DNA of 64,000 nucleotides from NCBI GenBank assembly GCA_027485695.1, contig JAIXQO010000003.1:1-64000 (forward strand), written 5' to 3'. Below the pieces are notes generated by a model, which was given only the letters and a program-made list of their open reading frames with translations, ran no database searches and had not been told where the DNA came from. This document shows, piece after piece, positions 50,347 to 60,128 of the stretch. The stretch comes from Pseudomonadota bacterium. Lineage in GTDB: Bacteria > Bdellovibrionota > UBA1018. How positions within the stretch are numbered: position 1 is the stretch's first letter; each line of letters begins with the position of its first letter. A program made the translations under genes and the position numbers.

Positions 50347-53250
50347 TTGAAAAATACCGAGCAACGGATGGCACGGTTTCAAGCGGTTAGTTTGTTTTGT
50401 CTCATGGGTCTCGCGTCCATCGCGAGCTCGTGTTCGGTTCGCAATCCCAGCGAATCGATGGTTCGTTTGCATTTCGATTTCCCCGATCAAGTTCGTAGAT
50501 CGAGCCGCATCTCTGCGCTTGAGTCCAGCGCCGCGTTGCCGGCGACGCTCACTGAATTCAGCTGCTTACTGGTGAATGTTTTTGGCCCGGGAATCGAATC
50601 CAAGAACCCGAAATTTGGGACGAACTTAGATAAAATCCGACAAGACGCCTTAGGTGGCGGCTCTTGTGGGTACCCAGGAATTGTTTCTCAGACCATCATC
50701 CCCAAAGACGGAGTATTCCCGAATACCTCGATTGAACTATCGATTCCCACGGGGGTCGGTCGTGTCATTCAAGTGGTCGGACTGATCAAGGCTACCGACT
50801 GTCTGCTCGAAATGGCGATGAAGAATCCTGCTTGGCAGGAGAACCCTCAAGGCAACTACTACAGTATCGGCCAGGTTTCGGCAGATATCCTGAGTGATGT
50901 GACGCTTTCTTTGAAAGATGATTATTCCGCGGCCACCGAAACGGGTAAAAGCAATCGAAGAGTGGATTGCTATAATACCGACGCCAATGATGCGCTTGGT
51001 GCGGTGCAGTTGACCTCACCGAACGGTGGAGAGTTTATCCGGGACTCTGTGGTGACGAGAATAGAATGGACGTCTCAGCAAACGGCTACCGGGTCACTTG
51101 CAAAATTAGAGTACTCTCGGGATAACGGCGCTACTTGGATTCAGATCGTTGCTGGATTAACCAACACCGGTTCGAATTCGTATGACTGGACGCCTTTAAC
51201 TACGCTTGGAAACTATGCTCAGTCACTCGTCCGAGTGACGGTAACCGATGCAAATGGTGGCTCACCCGTGGTCGATCAGTCGGATGCCATTTTTTTTTTT
51301 TTTTTTACAAATCCGACCGTGAATCTAAGCGGCATTACCGCATCGCAAGTGATTCCCGCTGGAACTGCGGTGAATCTTACGTGGACCGCGACCGATAACA
51401 TGCAATTAGCGACTCAGCCGATCAAGCTGGAATATTTCAATCCGTCGACTACGACTTGGATTCTCATCGCTGATCAAGAGGTGAACGACGGCGCTTATAC
51501 CTGGACGGCTCCCATGAGTACGTTAGTGGGCGCCCGGATTCGATTGTCTGCCAAAGACCAGGCAGGCAACGTTGGGTACCAAGAGAGCTCAACGTTTACC
51601 ATCAACAACCACCAGACGGTCGTGAACGTGACTTCGCCAGCGACCGGTGCATACGTCAGTAGTGCATCGTCGCGCAGTATTACATGGACGATCAGTGATC
51701 TGCCTCCTCCAGGAACGTGGACTACGAACGTTGCTTATACTTTGAACGGTGGAACCAGTTGGACGACGATTGTTTCCGCGAACACTGGATACACTCAAGC
51801 ATGGACGCCGCCTGCAGGAAATAGCTCAAACGTTAAAATCCGGGTTCGAGTGACGGATGGGTTTGGCATAGTCACCGAAGCGATGTCAGGCGTTTTTACG
51901 CTCGACAATACGCCCCCCACGATCACTCTGAACGCCCAACCTCCCTCGATCATGCCAGCCGAGGGAATGTTCAACGTAGCGTGGACCGCAACGGACGCAG
52001 GCGGAATCAAACCGAATACGGTCCATCTGAAGTACTACGATGGAACAAATTATATTTCGATCGCTTCCGGACGACCTGCGCCTGGTAACCATTTCTGGAT
52101 AGCTCCCACTTCGCCCATCAATAGCCCGATTAGTCTGTACCTTCAGGTAGAAGATCGCGCAGGGAATATCGGTGAAATCTCTTCGAGTAACATTGTGCTC
52201 TCGGATGTTCTATTTGGAATTCTCAGTATTGATGCTGGAACAAATCATACTTGCGTACTCATGGATAACGGAGATGTTCGTTGTTGGGGCGACAACGGAG
52301 CCGGTCAGCTGGGACATTCTCCCGCTGGTTTCCCTGAATCGGGAGTGCCCCTTTTCACGGATTCGATCTCTAATTTTGAAACGATCAGCGCCGGTGGAAA
52401 CACCTCCAGCGTCTATGCACCCGGTATCCAGAAGTTCTGGGGATCCAACGCTCAGGGAAATTTCGGAAATGGAAATACGACAGGCGCGACTACTCCGATC
52501 ACGGTCGGTCATTTAGGCGTCACTCAGCTCGACGTCGGCAATGAGCAAACTTGCGCGGTTAAGAACGACGGGACAGCCTGGTGTGTCGGTCTCAATCAAT
52601 ATGGGTCCCTCGGAGGAGGCGTCTCTACTACCGGGACCTATACCACTCCCGTTACTGTGACTGCAGCGAACGGTTTTACGAATCCGACCCAAATCTCCGT
52701 CGGAGCCAAAGGCGCTTGTGCCGTGAACAACTCGGGTGGACTCTGGTGCTGGGGCCAAGGAAACCAAGGGCAGCTGGGAACCAACACAGGACTACAGGAA
52801 TCTGCGGTCCCAGTGGAGGTCAACCTGGCGAGCGTTCAGTCTGTGGCATCCGGAGATAGCCATTCATGTGCTTTGAGAACTGATCAAACCGTGTACTGCT
52901 GGGGCGCAGGTTCAGCCGGTCAGCTTGGTCAAGGTTCGACATCGAACTCTGATTCACCACTTTGGGTATCGGGGATTCCCACAAACATCAGTGAAATCGC
53001 GGCCGGCGGAAATCAGTCCTGCGCCTTGGCCACCGGCGGGGCTGTGTATTGCTGGGGAAATACTGTACAGTCTCCGGCTCAGGTTACTGCCCCTGCGCTT
53101 ACCCATATTACTGCAGGCTATTCCCACGTTTGTGGCGTCACCGCGCAAGGGCGAGCGTATTGTTGGGGGGCTGGAACGCAGGGGCAATTGGGCGACGGCC
53201 AGTTCACGGATTCGACGGTCGCTGTTCCGGTGAAATACGGTACTCCCTAA
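50347..53250 (+). CDS. RCC1-repeat surface lipoprotein with Ig-like modules
   Basis: Up to 967 residues. A TTG start at 50347 has GGGAG six bases upstream; an ATG at 50368 is the alternative. Both give a signal ending in a lipobox-like ASIASSC. After a domain of about 190 residues come four Ig-like/beta-sandwich modules (for example SPNGGEFIRDSVVTRIEWT and VNVTSPATGAYVSS), then seven RCC1-type repeats (about 628 to the end; consensus AGxxHxCALxxxGxVYCWG-GQLG), which build a seven-bladed propeller. A run of 17 T (51290-51306) between modules 1 and 2 encodes FFFFF. Likely a surface binding protein; the ligand is unknown. Confidence 0.8.
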   Translation: MKNTEQRMARFQAVSLFCLMGLASIASSCSVRNPSESMVRLHFDFPDQVRRSSRISALESSAALPATLTEFSCLLVNVFGPGIESKNPKFGTNLDKIRQDALGGGSCGYPGIVSQTIIPKDGVFPNTSIELSIPTGVGRVIQVVGLIKATDCLLEMAMKNPAWQENPQGNYYSIGQVSADILSDVTLSLKDDYSAATETGKSNRRVDCYNTDANDALGAVQLTSPNGGEFIRDSVVTRIEWTSQQTATGSLAKLEYSRDNGATWIQIVAGLTNTGSNSYDWTPLTTLGNYAQSLVRVTVTDANGGSPVVDQSDAIFFFFFTNPTVNLSGITASQVIPAGTAVNLTWTATDNMQLATQPIKLEYFNPSTTTWILIADQEVNDGAYTWTAPMSTLVGARIRLSAKDQAGNVGYQESSTFTINNHQTVVNVTSPATGAYVSSASSRSITWTISDLPPPGTWTTNVAYTLNGGTSWTTIVSANTGYTQAWTPPAGNSSNVKIRVRVTDGFGIVTEAMSGVFTLDNTPPTITLNAQPPSIMPAEGMFNVAWTATDAGGIKPNTVHLKYYDGTNYISIASGRPAPGNHFWIAPTSPINSPISLYLQVEDRAGNIGEISSSNIVLSDVLFGILSIDAGTNHTCVLMDNGDVRCWGDNGAGQLGHSPAGFPESGVPLFTDSISNFETISAGGNTSSVYAPGIQKFWGSNAQGNFGNGNTTGATTPITVGHLGVTQLDVGNEQTCAVKNDGTAWCVGLNQYGSLGGGVSTTGTYTTPVTVTAANGFTNPTQISVGAKGACAVNNSGGLWCWGQGNQGQLGTNTGLQESAVPVEVNLASVQSVASGDSHSCALRTDQTVYCWGAGSAGQLGQGSTSNSDSPLWVSGIPTNISEIAAGGNQSCALATGGAVYCWGNTVQSPAQVTAPALTHITAGYSHVCGVTAQGRAYCWGAGTQGQLGDGQFTDSTVAVPVKYGTP
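51290..51306 (+). repeat. Poly-T tract of 17 within a coding region
   Basis: Seventeen consecutive T's lie in frame in the RCC1 lipoprotein gene. The other module junctions read VFTLDN and TFTINN at this point, so the Phe run replaces an expected F-T-I-x-N. Confidence 0.9.
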
Positions 53251-53347
53251 GTTTTAGCTCTTTTCTCCTCACGAGCGTCATTTTTCGATCGCTCGTTTAC
53301 GTCCGGAAAGTCTTCTGTCATTACACATTCATGATAGACTTTGAGAT

Positions 53348-54637
53348 ATGAAATCAAACGGTTACGGCCTGTCAGATGCCGGGCTACAGCGGAACGAGAA
53401 CGAAGACTTCTACCTGATGGACGAAGATCTCAATCTCTTCGTCGTTTGTGACGGCGTCGGCGGACACGCGGCGGGCGGAATGGCCTCGGAACTCTGCGCG
53501 AGAACTCTTCGGCAAACAGTCCAAGAGGGCAAAGCTTACATTCAGCGCTATCACTCAGATCGTTCACTCACGAATCGCGCGATCATCGCGGGACTCATTC
53601 AGCGCGCGATCGTCACAGCGAACGAAAAAATTCAAGCGATGACCGAAGTCGACATCACCAAAAAAGGCATGTGCACGACTGTCGTCTGCTTGCTTCAGTT
53701 GGATGATTTCGCCGTACTCGGACACGTGGGGGACTCGCGCATCTATCTTTCGCGTGGCGATAAAATTCACCAACTGACCGAGGATCACAAGTATTCGGTC
53801 GAGATGGTCAAGCGCGGGATACTCAAACCTGAAGAAGCGCATAAATCTCCGCAAGGAAACGTCCTGACCCGCGCGGTCGGACTTTCGCCAACGATCCAAG
53901 TCGATACGCTTCAAGTGGAGACGATGCCTGGCGATTTGTTTTTGCTCTGTACGGATGGTCTTTACAAGTACACGGACAAAAACGAGCTGGGTAATCTACT
54001 CAGTCAGGACGTGCAGCAGATTCCTACTCAGGCCATCAAGTTCGCCAAGGATCGGGGGGGCAGCGACAATATCACTGCACTCGTCGTTCGTATGGATGGC
54101 GAGGAAAAGTCTCCTCGTAATGATGTGATCGACGTGCTCAAGAAAACTGAGATCATCATGAAGATTCCGATTTTCAAGTACCTCAGCTATCAAGAGGTCA
54201 CCAAAGTGCTGTCGATCGCGCGACTCAAACGATTCAATAAGGGATCGACGATGGTCAAAGAAGGCGACCCGAGTGATGAGATGTACATCATCGCTGAGGG
54301 AACAGCCGATGTCTTGAAGAAGGAAGTCAAAATTGTTTCGCGTGGCAAAGGCGACGTATTCGGTGAGATGGGGATTTTCGATCGCGCACCACGGTCAGCG
54401 ACTGTGATGGCATCGTCTGCCGTCGTTGCGATTACCCTTCATAGCAAAGAGTTTCTCGCGCTGCTTCGTCAAGAATCGCAGATCTGCGTAAAACTTCTGT
54501 GGGCGCTCAATGGAGAGCTGAATACTCGCTTACGCAAAGCGACCGAGGACTCTGTCGCCCCCAAAGATCCGATGGCACGAGATGAAATGGACGAAGTTCC
54601 ATTCGATGTTTCTGAAATCGAACTCGATATCAAATAG
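53348..54637 (+). CDS. PP2C-type phosphatase fused to a cyclic-nucleotide-binding domain
   Basis: 429 residues. Residues 1-250 are a PPM/PP2C Ser/Thr phosphatase with the metal aspartates in RNENEDFYLMD and VVCDGVGGHAAGG, then LGHVGDSRIYL, LLCTDGLYKYT and GGSDNITALVV. Residues about 270-400 are a cNMP-binding beta-roll: MVKEGDPSDEMYIIAEG and the phosphate-binding cassette FGEMGIFDRAPRSATV with its Glu and Arg. The end is acidic. Cytosolic, single gene. The cassette suggests that a cyclic nucleotide controls the phosphatase; which nucleotide cannot be told. Confidence 0.92.
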   Translation: MKSNGYGLSDAGLQRNENEDFYLMDEDLNLFVVCDGVGGHAAGGMASELCARTLRQTVQEGKAYIQRYHSDRSLTNRAIIAGLIQRAIVTANEKIQAMTEVDITKKGMCTTVVCLLQLDDFAVLGHVGDSRIYLSRGDKIHQLTEDHKYSVEMVKRGILKPEEAHKSPQGNVLTRAVGLSPTIQVDTLQVETMPGDLFLLCTDGLYKYTDKNELGNLLSQDVQQIPTQAIKFAKDRGGSDNITALVVRMDGEEKSPRNDVIDVLKKTEIIMKIPIFKYLSYQEVTKVLSIARLKRFNKGSTMVKEGDPSDEMYIIAEGTADVLKKEVKIVSRGKGDVFGEMGIFDRAPRSATVMASSAVVAITLHSKEFLALLRQESQICVKLLWALNGELNTRLRKATEDSVAPKDPMARDEMDEVPFDVSEIELDIK

Positions 54638-55792
54638 TCACCGTTTGAATGGCGGATTCCAAGGCGACGTTTTACCTCCGCAGTCGTCGGGGAGTGCGAA
54701 CTCGACTTCTGAAAATCCGGATCCAGGCTCGCGATCGTACCTGAGATCTCCCGCGACGTATTGATCCGGTCCCGTTTTTTTGAAGAACGGGAATCTCGCG
54801 AAACCGAGCAATCGACGAAACGTGCAACTGCGCTCGGCCAACGAATCAAATTCCGATTGTTTGAAAAAATGTACTCCCAGCCAATTGATACGTGGGTCGT
54901 TGGTCTCAACGGTGAACGCATGAAATGGCGCCGTCTGCGGCGTCGAGCGGGCCAATTTACATGAGAGCGGCAACGACCAGAGAGTCACCTGGGAGAACAC
55001 GATCAAGTTTTGATCTCCATTCCGAACGTGCGCTATTGATCGCCAACAAAACGCGTTGCCGGGGGCGGGAGCAGATTCTATGTCCAGCACTTGCCCCGCT
55101 TGTGTGAGTGGTGCTCGAATGAGATTTCTTACCTGATGCGAGTTCACGAAGAATAGTCCGATAACTGCGGCGCAAAAAACCACCGCGGGCCAAGTCTTGC
55201 GAGGTCGGTAGAAATAGATCGACCAAAAGATCGCTGTCACGGTCAGGGCGATGGCCGGTACCAGCGCAACCGCATCGCTGAACCAGAGCAATCCGAATGC
55301 GAGCACGAAAATGAACTGAAAAGTTCTCTTGGCTGGTTTCGAGATGATAATGCTGACGATCATCGGTAGTAGCGTGAACCAGAGATAGGGCTCGACGATA
55401 AAAATCGAATCACCATAGAACCACTGATTCCAAAATGGCGAGAATGGGTGAATCCCGTAGTCGTTCCAGTAATCCGCAAAAAAATGCAGGAAAACGGCCC
55501 CGATTGAAATGAGGGTGAGCGTGAGTTTTGGGACCTGATCTTTCATCCAGCGATGGATCATCCAAGCTAGGGCGAATGCGAACGGTAGCGCGAGTAAAAA
55601 CGTGTGTGTGTATCCGCGATGGTGGATGAGGTAATCAAAATGCGTTTTTCCGGGAATGGCCCTCAGCAGAACATCGATATCCGGAAGATTGCTTGCGATC
55701 GTCGCGGAGACGAATGCGGATTTAGTGCGAAGTCGTTTAGGTAAGAGCGAAAAGTAAGCTCCGCCGATCAGCGTATGAGTTAAGTTATCCAA
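54638..55792 (-). CDS. YdjM/DUF457-like membrane-bound metal-dependent hydrolase
   Basis: 384 residues with six or seven membrane segments. The N-terminus MDNLTHTLIGG, ASNLPDIDVL, HHRGYTHTFLLA and HFFADYWNDYGIHPFSPF carry the His/Asp motif set of the YdjM (LexA-regulated inner-membrane hydrolase) family. The C-terminal 150 residues are soluble. The substrate is not established for this family. Its stop directly abuts the convergent PP2C gene. Confidence 0.85.
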   Translation of the reverse strand: MDNLTHTLIGGAYFSLLPKRLRTKSAFVSATIASNLPDIDVLLRAIPGKTHFDYLIHHRGYTHTFLLALPFAFALAWMIHRWMKDQVPKLTLTLISIGAVFLHFFADYWNDYGIHPFSPFWNQWFYGDSIFIVEPYLWFTLLPMIVSIIISKPAKRTFQFIFVLAFGLLWFSDAVALVPAIALTVTAIFWSIYFYRPRKTWPAVVFCAAVIGLFFVNSHQVRNLIRAPLTQAGQVLDIESAPAPGNAFCWRSIAHVRNGDQNLIVFSQVTLWSLPLSCKLARSTPQTAPFHAFTVETNDPRINWLGVHFFKQSEFDSLAERSCTFRRLLGFARFPFFKKTGPDQYVAGDLRYDREPGSGFSEVEFALPDDCGGKTSPWNPPFKR

Positions 55793-55931
55793 ATTGTGAC
55801 GCGCCTCTCTCGTTGATGTTCACGGATTTTAGCTTGATGTTCAGTCTAAAGTCGACTAGCCAAATAGATTAGCATTTTCATCATTGAACTCGTGTCTGTT
55901 CGTTAGGAAGCGGACAACTGAAAGGGATTAC

Positions 55932-56639
55932 ATGAAACGTTGGTTGGTAGCATTGGCGCCACTTTTGGCGATCACAATGGCTTGGGGAGAAGATGGGCTG
56001 AAGAGCGAATCCGAACTCGGATACGTGTTAACGAGCGGAAATACGAAAGTGTCGACCTTGAGCGCAAAAGACAAAAGCGCCTATACACTTGGCGCGAACA
56101 GCGTGGTTCTTACGGCTGGATACCTGACTTCCAAAAACTCGGGAGTGACGAACGCAAAAAACTGGAATCTTGGGCTTCGTTACGAGCGCGCTCTCAATGA
56201 GAGTTTCTCGATCTTCGTCGGGCAAGCGGTATTGGGCGACCGGTTTCAGAGCATCAAGCAACGGTACAACACCGACCTTGGCGGCAAATACTTTATCGTC
56301 AAAGATGACACTTTAAATTGGTTCGCCGAACTCGGTTACCGGTTCACAAAAGAGAACTCCGTCGCGATCAGCAAAAATTTCCACTACGCACGGGCGTACA
56401 CCGAGATCGAGAAAAAGTGGAACGCGTCGGTCTCGACGAAATACTGGATCGAGTATTTGCCGAACTTCACGGAATCCAAGGACTACCTCGTGAATACCGA
56501 GTTGTCTTTGAACGCGATGATGAATTCTGTTTTCTCGGTTAAAACGGGATACTTGGTTCGTTACGACGGTATGCCGGCTCCGGGAGTCGCGAAGAAGTCA
56601 GACACGGTTCTCACGACCGCGCTCGTGGCAAAGTTCTAA
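55932..56639 (+). CDS. DUF481 (YdiY-like) outer-membrane protein
   Basis: 235 residues from ATG 55932, with AAGGG five bases upstream. Signal peptide [19 protein letters not shown], then [18 protein letters not shown], the DUF481 hallmark, and alternating beta strands to a terminal Phe (TTALVAKF), as expected for a barrel recognised by BamA. DUF481 proteins include the acid-inducible YdiY; function is unknown. mscL follows after 29 bases, probably in the same transcript. Confidence 0.88.
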   Translation: MKRWLVALAPLLAITMAWGEDGLKSESELGYVLTSGNTKVSTLSAKDKSAYTLGANSVVLTAGYLTSKNSGVTNAKNWNLGLRYERALNESFSIFVGQAVLGDRFQSIKQRYNTDLGGKYFIVKDDTLNWFAELGYRFTKENSVAISKNFHYARAYTEIEKKWNASVSTKYWIEYLPNFTESKDYLVNTELSLNAMMNSVFSVKTGYLVRYDGMPAPGVAKKSDTVLTTALVAKF

Positions 56640-56668
56640 AAGTAGTTCATACAGAGGAGACAAGGAAT

Positions 56669-57022
56669 ATGTTTCAAGAATTCAAAGCGTTCATCATGAG
56701 AGGGAACGTGATCGACATGGCCGTGGGTGTGATCCTGGGCGGTGCGTTCACCAAGGTCGTGACTTCGATGACCAACGATATCATCATGCCTCCGATCGGA
56801 CTTCTGCTCGGCAAGGTTGATTTTTCGAACCTCTACATCAATCTTTCGGACCAGACGTTCGCTAATCTCGCGGAAGCCAAAAAAGCAGGCGTGCCGACGA
56901 TCAACTACGGCATCTTCATCAACGGCGTTCTGGATTTCCTGATTGTCGCGTTTGCGGTCTACATGCTTTTGAAAGCGGTAGCGCGCGCGAGCGGCAAGCC
57001 TGCGGTCGAAGCTCCGAAGTGA
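56669..57022 (+). CDS. mscL: Large-conductance mechanosensitive channel
   Basis: 117 residues. The N-terminal helix [20 protein letters not shown] and the first membrane segment with [12 protein letters not shown] are the signature; the second helix is [19 protein letters not shown]. The periplasmic loop is short and the C-terminal helix bundle is reduced (ends KPAVEAPK). MscL opens on membrane tension to release solutes at hypo-osmotic shock. An AAGGA lies just before the ATG. Confidence 0.95.
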   Translation: MFQEFKAFIMRGNVIDMAVGVILGGAFTKVVTSMTNDIIMPPIGLLLGKVDFSNLYINLSDQTFANLAEAKKAGVPTINYGIFINGVLDFLIVAFAVYMLLKAVARASGKPAVEAPK

Positions 57023-57045
57023 TTTGAATGAGACTAAAATAACCA

Positions 57046-57077
57046 AAGGCCTGGCAGGGAATCCCGCCAGGCCTTTT
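57046..57077 (+). terminator. Bidirectional terminator between mscL and btuB
   Basis: Ten-bp stem AAGGCCTGGC (57046-57055) / GCCAGGCCTT (57066-57075), with an inner GGG/CCC. T-rich sequence follows on both strands, so it serves mscL and the convergent receptor gene. Confidence 0.88.
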
Positions 57078-57096
57078 GCTTTTCAGAGGAGCGTAT

Positions 57097-58929
57097 CTAG
57101 AGAGCTTGGTAGCGAATACCGAGGTAGCCGCTCAAACCTGGTGATGTGTATCCAACTTTTTCCATATAATCACGATCGAACAAATTATCGACGCGTCCGT
57201 GAATCGCGAGTTTCTTTAAGGAATCGACAAAATATTCAGCGCTGAGGTTCATGATCGCGTATCCAGCGGTGCGCGGGAATCGCGTGTCGTCGAATCGGTC
57301 ACTCTTGGCGAGTAGCTCGACGCTGAATTGGAATTGGTCCTGAAAATAACGGAGTCTTGCTCCGCCTTTGTGACGAGGACGGCCGGCGAGTTCTCGTTTG
57401 TTGGTGAGGTCGCGAGAGGAGAGGTAGGTGTAGTGGGGAGCAATCGTGATCGAAGTGCTGATTGGTACTCGAACCTCGGATTCGAAACCTCGGACGCGCG
57501 CTTCACCGATGTTGATCGTACGGAATGTGGCGCTGTCATATCCCATCATGTCCTGGTAGTCCGTCTGAAAAACGGCCGTGGAGAATGAGCCGTTTTCGTA
57601 CCCGAGGGAGAATGAGCGGGAACGTTCGTTTTTGAGATTTGTATTGCCGTAAGTCGGCGAATAGATCTGATAGAGCGACGGACTTTTGAATCCAGAACCC
57701 GTTTTAAGCTCTAAATAGCTCGTCGGATCGACGCGAAACTGGAGAGACGCGCGATCCGTGAACGCAGTTTCGTTGACGTCATTTGTGACGAATCGACCGC
57801 CTCCGACCAGTTGAATCGAAGGAGCGAGACGTGCAGTGACTTGGGCGAACGGAGCAATTTGGTACTGCGAGACCCAGGGAATATCAGACGTCGCAGTAGG
57901 TGAAGTTTGCTTGTAGCGTTCGCCATTCCATTCCGCGCCCGCCATGACTTCGGTTCCGTCTGAGATGGAGGATAGATCAACGTTATGAATGAGCTCGGCT
58001 TGGTAGGTGCGACCCTGGTGGTGCTCGGTTCCATCGAAAGTATCGCCGCTTCCCACTTGGTCGTAGTAATCACGGCTGGTGGCTACGAATCCGCCGAGAA
58101 GCGTGGTCTCTTGTTTTCCGTCCCAGAGGTGGCGGAGTTTTGTTCGGATGGCCCACTGATCCGACTCTCCTTCGTAGTTGAGGTCGTCGGTGAACGAATC
58201 GTCGTCGATCTCTTGCTGATTGCGGTTCATGGCTGAACTCAGCTCAAAAAAAGTTTTGGAGTCGTCGGTCTCGGCTTTGATACCGAGATTGGCGTTCAAG
58301 TTTGAGGATTCGTCGTCTTCTCCATTCGCGACCTTGGCTTGCGATGGGCCGTTTGCACGCTCGTAGGAAACTTGCGAAAACAGAGAGAAGTTCTTCGAAT
58401 AAGTTCGGCTGCTGGTAGCGCTCCCGCGAAACGTGCCGTAGCTTCCGCCCTGGATATCGAGATCCAATAACGAGCCCGACCGTCCCTTGGTGCGAATGAG
58501 GACGACGCCACCGAGCGCATCCGATCCGTAAGCAACCGAGGCCGGGCCTTTGATGATCTCGATGCTTTCGATGAGGGCGGGATTCAGCCGTGAAAAATCG
58601 AACGCGCGGTTCGGGCCGCTTGGATCGTTCATACGAACGCCGTCGATGAGCACGAGGACGTGTTCGGGTTGGCTGCCGCGGATTGAAAAACCGGTGAGGC
58701 CGCTGACCTTCAATCGGTAATCGACCCCGGATTTCTGGCGAAGAACATTTCCAATGTCGCGACTTTCGGTCGACTCGATGGATTCGGAATCGATCCAAGT
58801 TCCATGGTCCCAATCGTTTTTTAGCGAACGAGCATCGACTTCGATCGGGGCAAGTTCAAGTTCGGCGGCGATCGATGGAGCTACGTGAGTGAGGGCAATA
58901 CAAATGGACGGAAGTAGGCGACGTTTCAT
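57097..58929 (-). CDS. btuB: TonB-dependent receptor, BtuB-type (cobalamin)
   Basis: 610 residues: signal peptide (cleavage near SIAA), a plug domain (about 30-155) with DIGNVLRQKSGVDYR, FSIRGSQPEHVLVLIDGVRM and IEIIKGPASVAYGSDALGGV, then a 22-strand barrel ending in LGIRYQAL. Plug motifs are closest to the BtuB group. It is placed directly behind a cobalamin riboswitch, which strongly supports vitamin B12 or another corrinoid as the substrate. No btuCDF lies nearby, so those must be elsewhere. Confidence 0.92.
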   Translation of the reverse strand: MKRRLLPSICIALTHVAPSIAAELELAPIEVDARSLKNDWDHGTWIDSESIESTESRDIGNVLRQKSGVDYRLKVSGLTGFSIRGSQPEHVLVLIDGVRMNDPSGPNRAFDFSRLNPALIESIEIIKGPASVAYGSDALGGVVLIRTKGRSGSLLDLDIQGGSYGTFRGSATSSRTYSKNFSLFSQVSYERANGPSQAKVANGEDDESSNLNANLGIKAETDDSKTFFELSSAMNRNQQEIDDDSFTDDLNYEGESDQWAIRTKLRHLWDGKQETTLLGGFVATSRDYYDQVGSGDTFDGTEHHQGRTYQAELIHNVDLSSISDGTEVMAGAEWNGERYKQTSPTATSDIPWVSQYQIAPFAQVTARLAPSIQLVGGGRFVTNDVNETAFTDRASLQFRVDPTSYLELKTGSGFKSPSLYQIYSPTYGNTNLKNERSRSFSLGYENGSFSTAVFQTDYQDMMGYDSATFRTINIGEARVRGFESEVRVPISTSITIAPHYTYLSSRDLTNKRELAGRPRHKGGARLRYFQDQFQFSVELLAKSDRFDDTRFPRTAGYAIMNLSAEYFVDSLKKLAIHGRVDNLFDRDYMEKVGYTSPGLSGYLGIRYQAL

Positions 58930-58934
58930 AATGA

Positions 58935-59060
58935 GTCCTGCTCGGGATAGTTCGACCTCTCCGATGACCGGACTTATTCGACGGTTTAGTCGAACTTACC
59001 GTTGCGGCACAGTTCTGGATTTTCACCAGATTCCTCGGAGAGGCGTTTTAGTTTTTGATG
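58935..59060 (-). promoter_or_regulatory. Cobalamin riboswitch upstream of btuB
   Basis: On the minus strand the leader reads GAATCTGGTGAAAATCCAG, then CTGTGCCGCAACGGTAAG and AGTCCGGTCATCGGAGAGG. These match the conserved B12-box core (GGTG-AAATCC, GCCGCAACGGT, and the AGTCxGG receptor region) in the right order. It ends a few bases before the btuB start; cobalamin binding would repress expression. Outer boundaries are approximate. Confidence 0.88.
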
Positions 59061-59078
59061 TCTCTTATATTACTTCGA

Positions 59079-59786
59079 TTACTCGCTAAAAGGGGATTCG
59101 AATTCGAAGGTCGTATCCGCGAGAAATTTCTCGAGCTTCTCAAAAGTCTTGTTCTTGAGACGCAGCGGTTCCGAAGGTTCTTGGACTGATTCGGTCTGGA
59201 TGAGGTATTCCAGTGATTTTCGGCGTTTTTTGTCACGAATGCGGGAGCCTTCGAAGAAGAAGTAGGTCGTCGTGAGCGTAATAGCGTCCACGCCGGTGTA
59301 TAGAACGCTCTGGACGGCAGTGGTGATCGCAGAGGTAACCGACTGAATCCAAGCCGGAGAGCGGGGGAAAAGTCGTTTACCGTTATGAGTATCGATGCCG
59401 CCCTCCCAGAGGCTTGCGTCCTGAGCCCAGCGTTTAAATGCAGAGCCGGAGCGAACGGCATCGAGTGCCTCGGGGAGTTTTTCCGCCGTAAAACTTCGAG
59501 AGCCGTAGGGTGTGTATTTCTTCTCGCCGTTCACTTCGGTGCGTTCGCGGAAGAATTGGAAACTAGGGCAGTCCTGGAACTTCTTGGGCGTTTCCTCCGG
59601 CGAGGCCTCTTCACCGTTTTCGTCGAGTTCGACGACCACACGGCAACCGACGAGGATGGCGACTTGAGAGTCTTGCTTGTTCTCAATTCGATGAGGTGAG
59701 AATAGCGAGATCGTTTTAGTCTTCTCATCAGACGCGAGAGCGCCGGAGAATGTGCCGATCAGGAGTAAAATAAGGCTGAACCGCAT
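59079..59786 (-). CDS. Exported protein with a C-terminal membrane segment
   Basis: 235 residues from ATG 59786 (two in-frame starts lie up to 24 bases upstream). Signal peptide MRFSLILLLIGTFSGALAS. Two Cys (VGCRVVV, FQDCPSF) probably pair. A hydrophobic stretch near residues 160-190 (VTSAITTAVQSVLYTG, ITLTTTYFFFEG) is followed by a basic turn (RIRDKKRRK) and a helical end. No family recognised. Confidence 0.6.
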   Translation of the reverse strand: MRFSLILLLIGTFSGALASDEKTKTISLFSPHRIENKQDSQVAILVGCRVVVELDENGEEASPEETPKKFQDCPSFQFFRERTEVNGEKKYTPYGSRSFTAEKLPEALDAVRSGSAFKRWAQDASLWEGGIDTHNGKRLFPRSPAWIQSVTSAITTAVQSVLYTGVDAITLTTTYFFFEGSRIRDKKRRKSLEYLIQTESVQEPSEPLRLKNKTFEKLEKFLADTTFEFESPFSE

Positions 59787-59856
59787 AGTGGCGCACCGTA
59801 CCATAGCCACGGTGTGGACCGGGCGGAAAATCGCTCATACGGCGTATCCTGGGCCT

Positions 59857-59885
59857 TTGATCGTCTGGCGCGTGAGAGTTACATA
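59857..59885 (+). promoter_or_regulatory. Probable sigma-70-type promoter of tRNA-Leu
   Basis: TTGATC (59857-59862) and TACATA (59880-59885) with 17 bases between, about 80 bases upstream of the tRNA gene and correctly oriented. Confidence 0.5.
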
Positions 59886-59967
59886 CGAAAATGAGCCCTC
59901 TTGCTCCTATTTTTAAGCTTCCGTCCGGACCAATCGCCTGGTAAATCAGGGATTCCCTGTCATAGAT

Positions 59968-60050
59968 GCCCAGGTGGTGGAATTGGTAGACACACTCGTT
60001 TCAGGGGCGAGCGCGAAAGCATGGAGGTTCGAGTCCTCTCCTGGGCACCA
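59968..60050 (+). tRNA. tRNA-Leu (CAG)
   Basis: An 83-base tRNA with encoded CCA: acceptor GCCCAGG/CCTGGGC, anticodon stem CTCGT/GCGAG with loop TTCAGGG (anticodon CAG), a short class II variable arm (CGCGAAAGCAT) and T-arm GGAGG TTCGAGT CCTCT. Its last 20 bases recur as direct copies at 60294-60313 and 60529-60548. Confidence 0.96.
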
Positions 60051-60128
60051 CTTTTTTCAACTCAAAATCTAAGCTCCTTACGCGACCTATCCACCCATCC
60101 AGGGCACGGTCGCTAACGTTCGCTTATC

